From positions 124,001-188,000 of the forward strand of contig NZ_FQUT01000001.1 of assembly GCF_900129245.1 (NCBI RefSeq): a stretch of DNA of 64,000 bases, given 5' to 3'. The notes beneath the pieces are model-generated. The model saw nothing but the letters and a program-made list of their open reading frames with translations. It did no database searches and was not told the DNA's origin. This document shows, piece by piece, positions 34,801 to 42,894 of this stretch. This DNA comes from Chryseobacterium arachidis (GTDB lineage Bacteria > Bacteroidota > Bacteroidia > Flavobacteriales > Weeksellaceae). The translations under genes were made by a program, and so were the position numbers. The stretch's first letter is position 1. Each line of letters begins with the position of its first letter.

Positions 34801-36605
34801 ATAAACTGGGCTTGGTAACCAGCGAAAAGCAAGGGGAACATTCCATTGATTATGAATATGATAATGAGGGAAATTTAACAGGGTTAAAAAGCAGTCTTGG
34901 GGCAGAAATAGATTATTCTTACAATGAGCTTGGTCAGCTTAAAAATGTAATGGCATCCACAAAAGATATTCATCAGCCGTGGCAAATGAATCTTAATGTC
35001 AGTAAAAACGGGCAACATTTTTCCCGAAAAATGACAGGCGGAGTAGAAAGTACTTTTGAATTTGATCATCTCGGAATGCCGATCAGCCAGAAAGTCGTTG
35101 TCAATAAAAAAAATACCTTCCACAAAGATTATCATTGGGCGCCAGGAAGTCGATTGTTACAGGTTTTGGATCACGTGACGGGTGGAAGAACCAAATTCGA
35201 TTACGATGCTTTTGGAAGTCTTGTCGCCGCTGAATATTCGAATGGCGAAATTCAGTATAAAAATCCTGATGAAACGGATTGCATATACGAAAGTGCAAAA
35301 CGAACCGACCGTATTTACGACAAAGGCGGAAAGTTGATGCGCGACAAAAATTGGTTTTACCATTATGATGACGAAGGAAATTTATTATTAAAAAGTAAAA
35401 GACCGATTAATAACAGCAAAACAGATCAGAAAGAAGAGGAAAACCACCATCATTACTATAAATCTATTGCGGAAAATTGGCTGAACGAACCGAAATTACG
35501 TGATGGCAATACCCTTCCAAACATTAATGAAATTTCTCTGCTCGAAATTCAAAACCCTGAATGGGAGTCCGGAGATTGGGCTTATTCCTGGAATGCAAAT
35601 GGAATGCTGGCAAAAGTAAAACGACCCGATGGAAAAGAAATTAGCTTTGAATATGATGCACTAGGAAGAAGAACTGCAAAAATTGGAAACAAAAAAATAA
35701 CTCGGTATATTTGGGATGCGAATGTGATTCTGCATGAGTGGAGCTATGATCTTGAAGAAATACCGAAAACTGTTGTTGATGACGAAGGAAATGTGATCCA
35801 TCAAAAAGAACCGGCAGAAAATGTTATTACATGGATTTATGATGAAACAGGACATTATCCGGTTGCTAAAATCGAAGGAGGAAACAGATATTCTATTATC
35901 AACGATTATTTGGGAACGCCGATTCAGGCTTATAATGATGTTGGTGAGAAAGTTTGGGAACGGGAGCTTGATATATATGGAGAACCGAGAAAAGGAGAAA
36001 ATAATTTTATTCCGTTTTTATTTCAGGGGCAGTATTATGATGCAGAAACAGAGCTTACTTACAACAGGTTTAGATATTATGATGTAGAAAGCGGAAATTA
36101 TATTTCCAAAGATCCGTTGGGATTGAACGGTGGTTTTGCTTTGTATGCATATGTTTCCGATTCCAACTATTTTATAGATATTCTCGGGCTTACTAAAACG
36201 AAGGGAACCGGAACAGGGAAAGGCACGGGAAGATGGATGAACAGAGTGAAAAAAGACGGTACACCTTTTAAAAAACCGGGACCTAAATCTAAAGGAACAG
36301 GTGATCATAACGCCAAAATTGATCAGATTATTAAAAGAGAAACCGCGAAAAAAGGTGTAAAACATATTGGAGGAGGTTCAAAAACGGAAATAATTATCGA
36401 TACAAAAGGAGGTAATAAACCCATCAGAAGAATGGATGCTTCTTTCCGCCGGAAAAACGGAAGTATATATCACATTAATGTCGGAAGAACGTTACAGGAC
36501 GGAAAAACGGGCGTCATTAGGGAGCGTTTGGCTATTGATGATGTTAAAAACAAGGGGCACGAAGTTTCATTCGAAGGATACGGAAAAGCTTCAGATTATA
36601 AATAG
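31863..36605 (+). CDS. Rhs/YD-repeat T6SS effector with C-terminal toxin domain
   Basis: This 1580-residue polymorphic toxin has an N-terminal region (about 80-330) with a PAAR-like core (GGSIYVHGRHKATTTTS, QPQQVLTCMGLPFGM) and hydrophobic stretches. A DUF6531-type start of the Rhs shell follows (PVNFASGAMLFEWDDFEIE), then many YD repeats (YDEHGNLTHVWD, YDEKNRVIRR). The conserved core end NYISKDPLGLNGG is at about residue 1417. The last 140 residues are the variable toxin: Gly/Lys-rich linker, then GGGSKTEIIIDTKGG, RRMDASFRRKNGSIYHINVG and VIRERLAIDDVKNKG. The charged E/D/R pattern suggests a nuclease of restriction-endonuclease fold, but no exact family is identified. The shell would enclose the toxin until delivery by VgrG3. 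Immunity candidates follow. Confidence 0.85.
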   Translation: MADQNKIKKIKVAKPDMNPDRSLTVNADVTSFSGEKTTQGWKNGMKNNFDSLNPVSMVKSVVGGDSENTKSNGDGEGAGTSVTAENAAPESKIKLIKVNTPAITPNAIQHTSKHFDIVLAIDIHWTLIPPPPSFNIIPLPLPHPFIGIVFDVMDYIKFTIPIPQFIRNLKPDLPEGIPMGGSIYVHGRHKATTTTSVMGVVIPFRHVTSLIPVYMIPFPQEAPHEGEVYYGAQTVLGQGSKMSGNQPQQVLTCMGLPFGMTMLPAMPDKPKKNPLAYFAFYNNFSSLYIQINTGGPVLVGGAFIPHVYTPGEMLMRFAGMALMRGLTKSLGKGVTKFNHFLQGKFGKNNPVSRVLCKVGLEPVNFASGAMLFEWDDFEIEAGTSLTWTNVWYSDRPYTKGMLGNGIFNAHDLYIVPDENDEVAAWVYPEELQPMPIPVPPVGEELTYYRSLKIWQYRPSDNIWIIRKGSDIYTYRRFHHITEGSIFKVIHVEYGDGTIREYDYQDRNIVLKSIKDVKSGFSIETVIHPELKKVIEVYYCYKNKRDLQIRYNYDEHGNLTHVWDIHKKAIVFEYDEKNRVIRRTNRNEMSYHWKYDKKSRVVHTKGLEGFMEGFLNYNDEEGYTEVIYPKQNNKKERYYYDEDFLVYKQVDGEGGETWYDYTSHNELKMTGTPEGRVEGYTYDEYGNIKILHTQDGEEYHYQYNEFGDIIARFSPSGTSEIWNYDEEGRLLSYTDPTEETIFYEYLNSEKLPVKSTSQNIETFYEYNNRGQITRRRDTLDGDEYWKYDEYGRLLIFSPEPLNRTVWGRDKMGRVVEINESGELPIKIRYDAYDLPVYITDGKAEWLLSYTPMGNVRRQVRRNALTYKKEETLVFGYDAYENLMSITNEKGEIYKFERNSNDEIIGEIGFDGQQKFFVRDKDGLVTQVRNPNGKNIFYEYDLGGRLTQSHYSDGTWAAYQYDTSGMLIKADTESSSLTFQRNKLGLVTSEKQGEHSIDYEYDNEGNLTGLKSSLGAEIDYSYNELGQLKNVMASTKDIHQPWQMNLNVSKNGQHFSRKMTGGVESTFEFDHLGMPISQKVVVNKKNTFHKDYHWAPGSRLLQVLDHVTGGRTKFDYDAFGSLVAAEYSNGEIQYKNPDETDCIYESAKRTDRIYDKGGKLMRDKNWFYHYDDEGNLLLKSKRPINNSKTDQKEEENHHHYYKSIAENWLNEPKLRDGNTLPNINEISLLEIQNPEWESGDWAYSWNANGMLAKVKRPDGKEISFEYDALGRRTAKIGNKKITRYIWDANVILHEWSYDLEEIPKTVVDDEGNVIHQKEPAENVITWIYDETGHYPVAKIEGGNRYSIINDYLGTPIQAYNDVGEKVWERELDIYGEPRKGENNFIPFLFQGQYYDAETELTYNRFRYYDVESGNYISKDPLGLNGGFALYAYVSDSNYFIDILGLTKTKGTGTGKGTGRWMNRVKKDGTPFKKPGPKSKGTGDHNAKIDQIIKRETAKKGVKHIGGGSKTEIIIDTKGGNKPIRRMDASFRRKNGSIYHINVGRTLQDGKTGVIRERLAIDDVKNKGHEVSFEGYGKASDYK

Positions 36606-36626
36606 AAAAATAATAAACAAAAATAT

Positions 36627-37145
36627 ATGTCATATATAAATTTAGTAATGTCTTTAAAAGATTTTTCTCAGTATATTGAAGATATTGTGGAAAAAGATAA
36701 TGGTACTTTTTATATTGAAGTAAAAAATAAAAGTAAAATTTCATTACAAAAAATTGAAAAAGGAGAAGCTGATAAAATAAAGGATAACAGAGAAAAAAAT
36801 CTGAGGTTCTATATTTTATCTGAACAATCCGATGATGTTTCTCAGGATGATATTTTTGATGATGAATTGGAGCCAGTCGTTATTGACGGGGAAGGAGGAA
36901 GAGAAACCGCCGACAGCATCGAGCGTATTTCATTGAGAATCCTTGCAAAAAAGCCCAATAAGAATACAACCAAAATTTTCAATGCGATCAAAAATAAACT
37001 GAAAAAAGATGACAAAATCGGAATGGGTGTGGAAGGAGGATCAAAACTTCATGACGATTATTTTTATCAGAAAGATCTTGTGGGAAAGAAAACATTCAAA
37101 ACAGATTTTCACAACGATAAAGCACCTCTTGTTGAGGTAAAATAA
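36627..37145 (+). CDS. Candidate immunity protein for the Rhs toxin
   Basis: This protein begins 21 nt after the rhs stop. ATG 36627 gives 172 residues; ATG 36648 (MSLKDFSQYIEDI) is an alternative and more typical start. It has no signal peptide, so it is cytoplasmic, as needed for immunity to a nuclease. It is acidic in the middle (SQDDIFDDELEPVVIDGEGG) and ends LHDDYFYQKDLVGKKTFKT. I do not recognise the family. Adjacent placement directly after the toxin region is the main argument; direct partners of Rhs toxins are nearly always encoded here. Confidence 0.5.
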   Translation: MSYINLVMSLKDFSQYIEDIVEKDNGTFYIEVKNKSKISLQKIEKGEADKIKDNREKNLRFYILSEQSDDVSQDDIFDDELEPVVIDGEGGRETADSIERISLRILAKKPNKNTTKIFNAIKNKLKKDDKIGMGVEGGSKLHDDYFYQKDLVGKKTFKTDFHNDKAPLVEVK

Positions 37146-37190
37146 AAAGTTAATAAGTGTTATAAAAAATTGAGGAGCTTAAAAATTTAT

Positions 37191-37198
37191 TATCTTTA
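37191..37198 (+). promoter_or_regulatory. Possible -7 promoter element before the Imm51-like gene
   Basis: TATCTTTA is one base from TAnnTTTG and lies 29 nt before the ATG at 37227. It would let the immunity gene be expressed independently of the toxin. Confidence 0.35.
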
Positions 37199-37226
37199 AT
37201 ATTCAATTAATTTTAATAAAAACATT

Positions 37227-37577
37227 ATGGAAGCCTACAATTTTGAGACTGCTATTAAACCCTTTTATTGGGTATCCTCAGAAAAAACGTATTCAGTATG
37301 TTTAAATGCAGGAACTTACAAACCTGATATTTTCGAATGGCGAAAAGACGAAGGTTTTGAAGGCAACGGTTACGACTGGACTTCGCTGGCAAAAGTTTTT
37401 GTAAACGAGAAAAAGCCTAATTTGTCAAACGATATCAAATTCGATCCTGAAGCCGATATGTTTTGTGCCTATTCTTCAAATCCCGAAAGTCTAAAAGAAT
37501 TCATTTCGGACTTCAAAAAAGCCTGTGACGACGAAATGCTGATCCAGGATTTATTCTCAAAAGCAGAATTAGATTAA
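37227..37577 (+). CDS. Imm51-family immunity protein
   Basis: This 116-residue cytoplasmic protein matches the immunity protein 51 family pattern: W-x-S-L-A-K-V-F-V-N-E around DWTSLAKVFVNEKKP, then KFDPEADMFCAYSSNPESL, and a helical C-terminus. Imm51 proteins are found beside several polymorphic toxin types. It is the second gene after rhs. Either it is the true Rhs immunity and the 36627 gene has another role, or it is an orphan kept from an earlier toxin tip. A clear terminator ends the locus 18 nt later. Family recognition is from memory of the motif, not a search. Confidence 0.65.
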   Translation: MEAYNFETAIKPFYWVSSEKTYSVCLNAGTYKPDIFEWRKDEGFEGNGYDWTSLAKVFVNEKKPNLSNDIKFDPEADMFCAYSSNPESLKEFISDFKKACDDEMLIQDLFSKAELD

Positions 37578-37595
37578 CATTATCTTATATCATCC

Positions 37596-37620
37596 AAGAC
37601 CTCTTTCCGAGGTCTTTTTT
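37596..37620 (+). terminator. Rho-independent terminator at the end of the T6SS locus
   Basis: AAGACCTC / GAGGTCTT with a TTTCC loop, followed by TTTT. Confidence 0.9.
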
Positions 37621-37776
37621 CATGTCATTGCGAGGAGCGAAGCGACGAAGCAATCTTTAAAATAACTTTGAGATGAAATTATACACGAAATGCTATTCTA
37701 AGTGTTTCTTTGTTTCAAGACAAAAGAAAAGATTATAATAAAAAATAATTAGATTCTTCCTTCGTCAGAATGACAA
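37621..37776. repeat. Probable dispersed intergenic repeat element
   Basis: The block starts with TCATTGCGAGGAGCGAAGCG and ends with CTTCCTTCGTCAGAATGAC. Both ends are types of sequence I know from repeated non-coding elements scattered through flavobacterial genomes. Only one copy is in this window, so the repeat status is from general knowledge. The rest of the 37577-37882 gap is AT rich and holds the polA promoter. Confidence 0.45.
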
Positions 37777-37867
37777 TCTTCATATTTATAAAGCATTTTG
37801 ATTCCTGTATTAAAATAAAATTCAGCTTAACCATACAATCAACACAAAAGAAAAAGATAAGAATCCT

Positions 37868-37875
37868 TATATTTG
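37868..37875 (+). promoter_or_regulatory. -7 promoter element of polA
   Basis: TATATTTG is a perfect TAnnTTTG match that ends 6 nt before the ATG at 37882. Transcription would begin at or very near the start codon, so the polA mRNA may be leaderless or nearly so. Confidence 0.55.
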
Positions 37876-37881
37876 TTCCTT

Positions 37882-40731
37882 ATGGAAAATATAGACGCAA
37901 CACAAGATAAAAGGCTATTTCTCATCGATGCTTATGCGATGATTTTCAGGGGATATTACGCATTGATCAGAAATCCGAGGCTTACCAGCAAAGGATTGGA
38001 TACTTCAGCGATCTTCGGTTTTACAAACTCTTTGATTGAATTGATCAGAAGAGAAAAGCCGACACATCTGGCTGTTGTTTTTGATGTCGGGGAAGCAAGT
38101 GTAAGAACGGAAGATTTCTCTGCGTATAAAGCCAACAGAAGTGAGACGCCTGAAGCGATCAAAAATGCGATTCCATATATTCACAGGATTTTGGAGGCGA
38201 TGCACATTCCGATTTTGGGCGTTCCGGGATATGAGGCGGATGATGTGATCGGGACAATTGCCTGTAAAGCAGAAAAAGAAGGGTATACCACTTTTATGGT
38301 AACGCCGGATAAAGATTTTGCACAGCTGGTTACGGATAAAATTAAGATCTACAAACCAGGTTTAAAAGGTGGCGATATTGAAATTTTAGGCGTAGAAGAA
38401 GTCAAAGCAAAATATGAAATAGAAGATCCGAAGCAGGTGATTGATTTCCTTGCAATGATGGGCGATGCGGTGGATAATATTCCGGGATTGGAAGGTGTCG
38501 GCGAAAAGACTGCCATGAAATTCCTGAAAGAATTCGGAAGCATTGAAAATCTTTTGGCCAATACCCATCAGCTTAAAGGAAAACTTAAAGAAAAAGTGGA
38601 AGCATCGGCAGAAAGAGGAATTTTATCCAAAAAACTGGCAACGATTATCTGTGATGCTCCCGTAGAATTTCATCAGGAACAGTACGATCTGGAAACTCCT
38701 GATTTTGAGAAAGTAAAAGAGGTTTTCGAAGAAATTGAATTCCGTAGATTATATGAAAATCTTTATCGTGCTTTTGCTCCTGCTGTAACCGGAACCACAG
38801 TTGTTACTGAAGTTGAAATAACGGTTACAGAAGCTACTCCACAGCAAAAAGTTGCACAGGCAGTAGGACAATTAGACCTTTTCGCAACATACGAAGAACT
38901 GGATCAGGCAACTTCCACAAAATCAACGATTGAGCACAATGATCATTTGTATCAGTTTGTCAGTAATCCGAAAGCTCAGAAGATTTTGGTGGATAATCTG
39001 TTGAAGCAGAAAGTCGTTTGTTTTGATACGGAAACCACTTCCCTGAATGAGCTTGAAGCCGAGTTGGTCGGAATGAGCTTCTCTTATAAAAAAGGTTTGG
39101 CTTATTACATTCCCCTGTCGGAAGATCAGGGCGAAGTTCTGCAGACGCTGGAAATTTTCAGGCCGTTCTTTGAAAAAGAAGATTTAGTAAAAGTAGCACA
39201 CAATCTTAAATTCGATTATAAAATTTTAAAAAGATACAATATTACCGTAAAAGGAGCGATGTTCGATACCATGATCGCGCATTACCTTTTAAATCCGGAC
39301 GGAAGACACGGAATGGATTATCTTTCAGAAGTTTATTTAAATTATAAGCCTGTTTCCATCGAAACGATTATCGGGAAAAAAGGTAAGAAGCAGGGGAATT
39401 TCAGGGATGCTGATTTAAGAACTCAGACAGATTATGCTGCGGAAGATGCGGATGTAACGTTTCAGTTGTATGAATTGTTTGCCCCTCAATTAAAAAAGGA
39501 AAATCTGGAAGATCTGTTTTTCAATATAGAAATGCCGCTGATGGAAGTTCTGGCAAAAATGGAACTCGCCGGAATTTCCCTTGATGAAAAATGGCTGGCT
39601 CAGGAAAGCGTTGATTTAGAGAATGATTTAAAACAATTAGAATCTAAAATATTCGAACTTTCAGGGGAAGAATTCAATATGAATTCACCGAAACAGCTGG
39701 GTGAAATTTTATTTGAAAAAATGCAGCTTGACCCAAAAGCGAAAAAGACAAAAACCGGACAGTATGCGACTTCGGAAGATGTGCTTCAAAAACTATCATC
39801 TAAACACGAAATTATCAAGCATATTTTAGAATACAGAACGTATCAGAAATTAAAATCAACGTACGTCGATGCATTGCCTTCACAGATTGAAAAGACTGAC
39901 AACCGTGTTCACACCAATTTCTCGCAGACTACGGCTGCAACAGGTCGTTTGGCGAGTGTAAACCCGAATTTGCAGAATATCCCGATCAGAACTTTGAGAG
40001 GTCAGCAGATTCGCGGAGCATTCGTTTCTGCGGAAGGAAAGAAGATTATCTCTGCCGATTATTCACAGATCGAACTTCGTCTGATTGCCGAGATTTCGGG
40101 CGAAGATAATATGATCAAAGCGTTTCAGGACGGCGAAGATATTCACGCTTCTACGGCTGCGAAATTGTTTAAAATTCCATTGGAAGAAGTTTCGAAAACG
40201 CAGAGAAGTCAGGCAAAAACAGTGAACTTCGGAATCATTTATGGACAGGGCGCTTTTGCATTGGCAGAACAAACTGGATTGTCTAGAACAGAAGCTAAGC
40301 AAATGATCGAAGCGTATTTCGAAACCTATCCGAAATTAAAGGAATACATGGCGGAACAGGTGAATAAAGCGAGACAGCAAGGATATGTGGAAACACTTTT
40401 GGGAAGAAAACGTCATTTGAAAGATATCAATTCCAATAATTTTGTAGTAAGAGGTCATGCTGAAAGAAATGCCGTGAATGCGCCTGTTCAGGGAAGCGCA
40501 GCAGATGTGGTAAAAATGGCAATGATCAAAATTCAGAAAGAGCTGGAAAAAGAAAAATTACAGACAAAAATGTTGCTTCAGGTGCATGACGAATTAATTT
40601 TCGAAGCTCCGATTGAAGAGCTTGAAATAGCCCAAAATATCATCAAAATGGAAATGGAAAATGCCGTGGAAACACAGGTTCCGTTATTGGTTGAGGTTGG
40701 GGTAGGAAATAACTGGCTGGAAGCGCATTAA
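37882..40731 (+). CDS. polA: DNA polymerase I
   Basis: I use ATG 37882 (MENIDATQDKRLFLIDAYAM), not the in-frame TTG upstream, giving 949 residues. Residues 10-290 are the 5' nuclease domain with the acidic metal sites (YEADDVIG, DKDFAQLV, MMGDAVDNIPGL). The 3'-5' exonuclease domain is intact: FDTETTS, HNLKFDYKIL, YAAEDADVTFQLY. The polymerase domain has motif A SADYSQIELR, motif B RSQAKTVNFGIIYG and motif C LQVHDELIF. It processes Okazaki fragments and fills repair gaps. The enzyme looks complete. Its stop codon is only 3 nt from an AbiH-like gene, which is unusual. Confidence 0.95.
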   Translation: MENIDATQDKRLFLIDAYAMIFRGYYALIRNPRLTSKGLDTSAIFGFTNSLIELIRREKPTHLAVVFDVGEASVRTEDFSAYKANRSETPEAIKNAIPYIHRILEAMHIPILGVPGYEADDVIGTIACKAEKEGYTTFMVTPDKDFAQLVTDKIKIYKPGLKGGDIEILGVEEVKAKYEIEDPKQVIDFLAMMGDAVDNIPGLEGVGEKTAMKFLKEFGSIENLLANTHQLKGKLKEKVEASAERGILSKKLATIICDAPVEFHQEQYDLETPDFEKVKEVFEEIEFRRLYENLYRAFAPAVTGTTVVTEVEITVTEATPQQKVAQAVGQLDLFATYEELDQATSTKSTIEHNDHLYQFVSNPKAQKILVDNLLKQKVVCFDTETTSLNELEAELVGMSFSYKKGLAYYIPLSEDQGEVLQTLEIFRPFFEKEDLVKVAHNLKFDYKILKRYNITVKGAMFDTMIAHYLLNPDGRHGMDYLSEVYLNYKPVSIETIIGKKGKKQGNFRDADLRTQTDYAAEDADVTFQLYELFAPQLKKENLEDLFFNIEMPLMEVLAKMELAGISLDEKWLAQESVDLENDLKQLESKIFELSGEEFNMNSPKQLGEILFEKMQLDPKAKKTKTGQYATSEDVLQKLSSKHEIIKHILEYRTYQKLKSTYVDALPSQIEKTDNRVHTNFSQTTAATGRLASVNPNLQNIPIRTLRGQQIRGAFVSAEGKKIISADYSQIELRLIAEISGEDNMIKAFQDGEDIHASTAAKLFKIPLEEVSKTQRSQAKTVNFGIIYGQGAFALAEQTGLSRTEAKQMIEAYFETYPKLKEYMAEQVNKARQQGYVETLLGRKRHLKDINSNNFVVRGHAERNAVNAPVQGSAADVVKMAMIKIQKELEKEKLQTKMLLQVHDELIFEAPIEELEIAQNIIKMEMENAVETQVPLLVEVGVGNNWLEAH

Positions 40732-40734
40732 TGT

Positions 40735-42072
40735 ATGGAAGAAAAAATTGTTATTCTTGGTAATGGTTTTGATCTAAGGCATTTTTTACCTACCTCATAT
40801 AATCATTTAATTTCTATATTATCTGAAATTGAAAAACTTCCAGAAGGAAAATCTAACATTTCTTTTTCAGATTTATTTGGTAAAACCTTTAAAGAAAAAA
40901 ACGAATGGTTTTATCAAAAGATTAATGAATATTATAAAACTGAAAATTTTGTCTTTGACATTGAAGATATTAAATCTATTAAAACCAGATTGAAAAATAA
41001 TTCTTGGTTTCGATATTTTAAATCAGTTGATGAAAATAAAATTGAGACATGGATTGATTTTGAAACTGAAATTGAAAGAATTTTGATTTCAGTTTTAGAA
41101 TATTTTGAAAGTTTTAATAGAAATGATTTTAAGAAACCGAATTTTGGGAATATAGGTGGTGTATCAAGATTCTTTATCCCAATAGATTTAGATAAAGAAT
41201 ATTTTAAAAATAAACTACAATCATCATTATTAAAATCTTTTGGTATATTTAGTGAATATGATCGCTATTTAATTGTTCAAGAAAAATTTATTTTAAATAT
41301 AGGAAAGTACATTCAATATTATAAAGAAAGAGACTTTTTTAATTTTTTGTATAGTTCACTAGAGGAATTTATTGGAATATTCAACGATTATATAGTTATT
41401 GTAATTAATTCATTTTATGATAATTTTAAAGAAGAAATGCAAGCAAATTTTATCATAAATGATGATATAAAAATATTTAGTAAGGTTTCTAGAATTTATT
41501 CATTTAACTATACTAATACTTTTGAAAAATTTTACAAAGTTGATAAAGATAAATTTGCAGAATCATTAGAAAGACTGAATATTAATTATAAAAGAGTGAA
41601 TGAAGTTGAATTTATTCATGGATCGGTAATGGAAAACTATAATAATTTAGAAGAATTAAAAATTGTTTTAGGTGTTGATGATATTCATGATTCATTAAAA
41701 AAGCATAAACTTTTTCAGTTTACTAAATATTTTCAAAAGCTCCATAAGCAAACAGACTATCTTTTCTTAAAAGATTATCAAGTTGACGAAACTGTTGTTA
41801 AGAATATGGAAAAGTATACTTTTTATTTTTGGGGACATTCACTAGATTATTCAGATAGACAATATATAAGAGAGGTATTTGATTTGGTTACGAAAAGTGA
41901 AAGTAAAATAAAGGTATTTTATCATTCGATTTCCGCAAAGGGAGATCAATTAAAAAATCTTTTAGGCATAATTGATAAAGAAATAATTGAAAATTTTATG
42001 AAGGATAAAAGATTAGAGTTTATTGAGTCTAGTTTTGAAAATTTATTTAATGAGCTTTCAACAATCAGCTAA
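40735..42072 (+). CDS. AbiH-family abortive-infection (phage defence) protein
   Basis: This 445-residue protein starts EEKIVILGNGFDLRHFLPTSY, the hallmark of the AbiH family (IxGNGFDLxHxLxTxY). The C-terminal part contains YFWGHSLDYSDRQYIREVF and IKVFYHSISAKGDQLKNLL, also typical. AbiH was described as a phage abortive-infection protein of lactococci; the mechanism is not well known, and the Gly-rich start suggests nucleotide binding. The gene is much more AT rich than polA and begins 3 nt after it, with no visible promoter between, so it may depend on read-through from polA. That suggests recent arrival in a permissive site. A terminator follows. Confidence 0.75.
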   Translation: MEEKIVILGNGFDLRHFLPTSYNHLISILSEIEKLPEGKSNISFSDLFGKTFKEKNEWFYQKINEYYKTENFVFDIEDIKSIKTRLKNNSWFRYFKSVDENKIETWIDFETEIERILISVLEYFESFNRNDFKKPNFGNIGGVSRFFIPIDLDKEYFKNKLQSSLLKSFGIFSEYDRYLIVQEKFILNIGKYIQYYKERDFFNFLYSSLEEFIGIFNDYIVIVINSFYDNFKEEMQANFIINDDIKIFSKVSRIYSFNYTNTFEKFYKVDKDKFAESLERLNINYKRVNEVEFIHGSVMENYNNLEELKIVLGVDDIHDSLKKHKLFQFTKYFQKLHKQTDYLFLKDYQVDETVVKNMEKYTFYFWGHSLDYSDRQYIREVFDLVTKSESKIKVFYHSISAKGDQLKNLLGIIDKEIIENFMKDKRLEFIESSFENLFNELSTIS

Positions 42073-42095
42073 TCATAAAAATAAATTTAAAGTAA

Positions 42096-42124
42096 AAACT
42101 TTCACAACAATGTGGAAGTTTTTT
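42096..42124 (+). terminator. Rho-independent terminator after the AbiH gene
   Basis: AAAACTTTCACA pairs with TGTGGAAGTTTT (one wobble) over an ACAA loop, with T residues at the end. Confidence 0.75.
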
Positions 42125-42193
42125 ATTGTTCGGTTTGAAAAAGGTCATTTCTAAGAAAATTATTAATAATTTTAAGTGAATAAATTTTATCTG

Positions 42194-42889
42194 ATGAAGT
42201 TTTTATTTTTGCTCTTTCCTATTCTGCTCTTTTCACAAAATATGAAAAGAGATACGATGGATTATCGCTATTCCCCAAGCAAAGAATGTATCGAGCAAAA
42301 TAAAAAAGATAAAATTTCATATAATAAATTAAAACGCGAAGCCTCTGAAATGGATTTCAATTCGTTAACCAGAACCTTGATTGATGATTTGGATGAGAGA
42401 CAGTTTACCAGAAAATATATCAATTTCCGGTATAATATTTTTAAGCTTGTATGCGATGCGATTGGAGATTATCCTACTTGTATTAGAGAATACAATTTAA
42501 AAGATCCTTTTTATAATCTTCAAAATTGGACGACTGATGATTTGATCTATTTAGGTAAGAAATTTAAAAATAAATTCATCATTCCCAGTTCAATTGGTGG
42601 AGGTTTTGGCTCTTATGAAGGTTATTATTATTATACTGATAAAGAGGATACTGAAAAATTCAAAAAGTTCAGCAAAGGTAAAGTAAAAGAAACCGGAGCA
42701 GAGTTCTATTATTATTCTAAAAACATCACTGATCCTCTTGAAGTGTCCAAAAATACAGGAATGGATTATATACGTTTCAGTTTTTACAATCTTCCGGATT
42801 ATCAGGTTAAGGTCTACCAATATGTTAATAACACAAAAACAGTGAAGACATACGGGTATAAATATGATCGATGGGAAATTGTAGAATAA
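42194..42889 (+). CDS. Secreted protein of unknown function
   Basis: An upstream GTG (42176) is in frame, but ATG 42194 gives a clean signal peptide (MKFLFLLFPILLFSQN), so I start there: 231 residues. The mature protein is rich in Tyr, Lys and Asp with two cysteines close together (VCDAIGDYPTCIREY) that may form a disulphide. No known domain is recognised. The C-terminal half repeats aromatic beta strands (GSYEGYYYYTDKED, YDRWEIVE). It is convergent with the next gene, with stops 5 bp apart, so neither has room for a separate terminator. Confidence 0.5.
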   Translation: MKFLFLLFPILLFSQNMKRDTMDYRYSPSKECIEQNKKDKISYNKLKREASEMDFNSLTRTLIDDLDERQFTRKYINFRYNIFKLVCDAIGDYPTCIREYNLKDPFYNLQNWTTDDLIYLGKKFKNKFIIPSSIGGGFGSYEGYYYYTDKEDTEKFKKFSKGKVKETGAEFYYYSKNITDPLEVSKNTGMDYIRFSFYNLPDYQVKVYQYVNNTKTVKTYGYKYDRWEIVE

Positions 42890-42894
42890 CTCAA

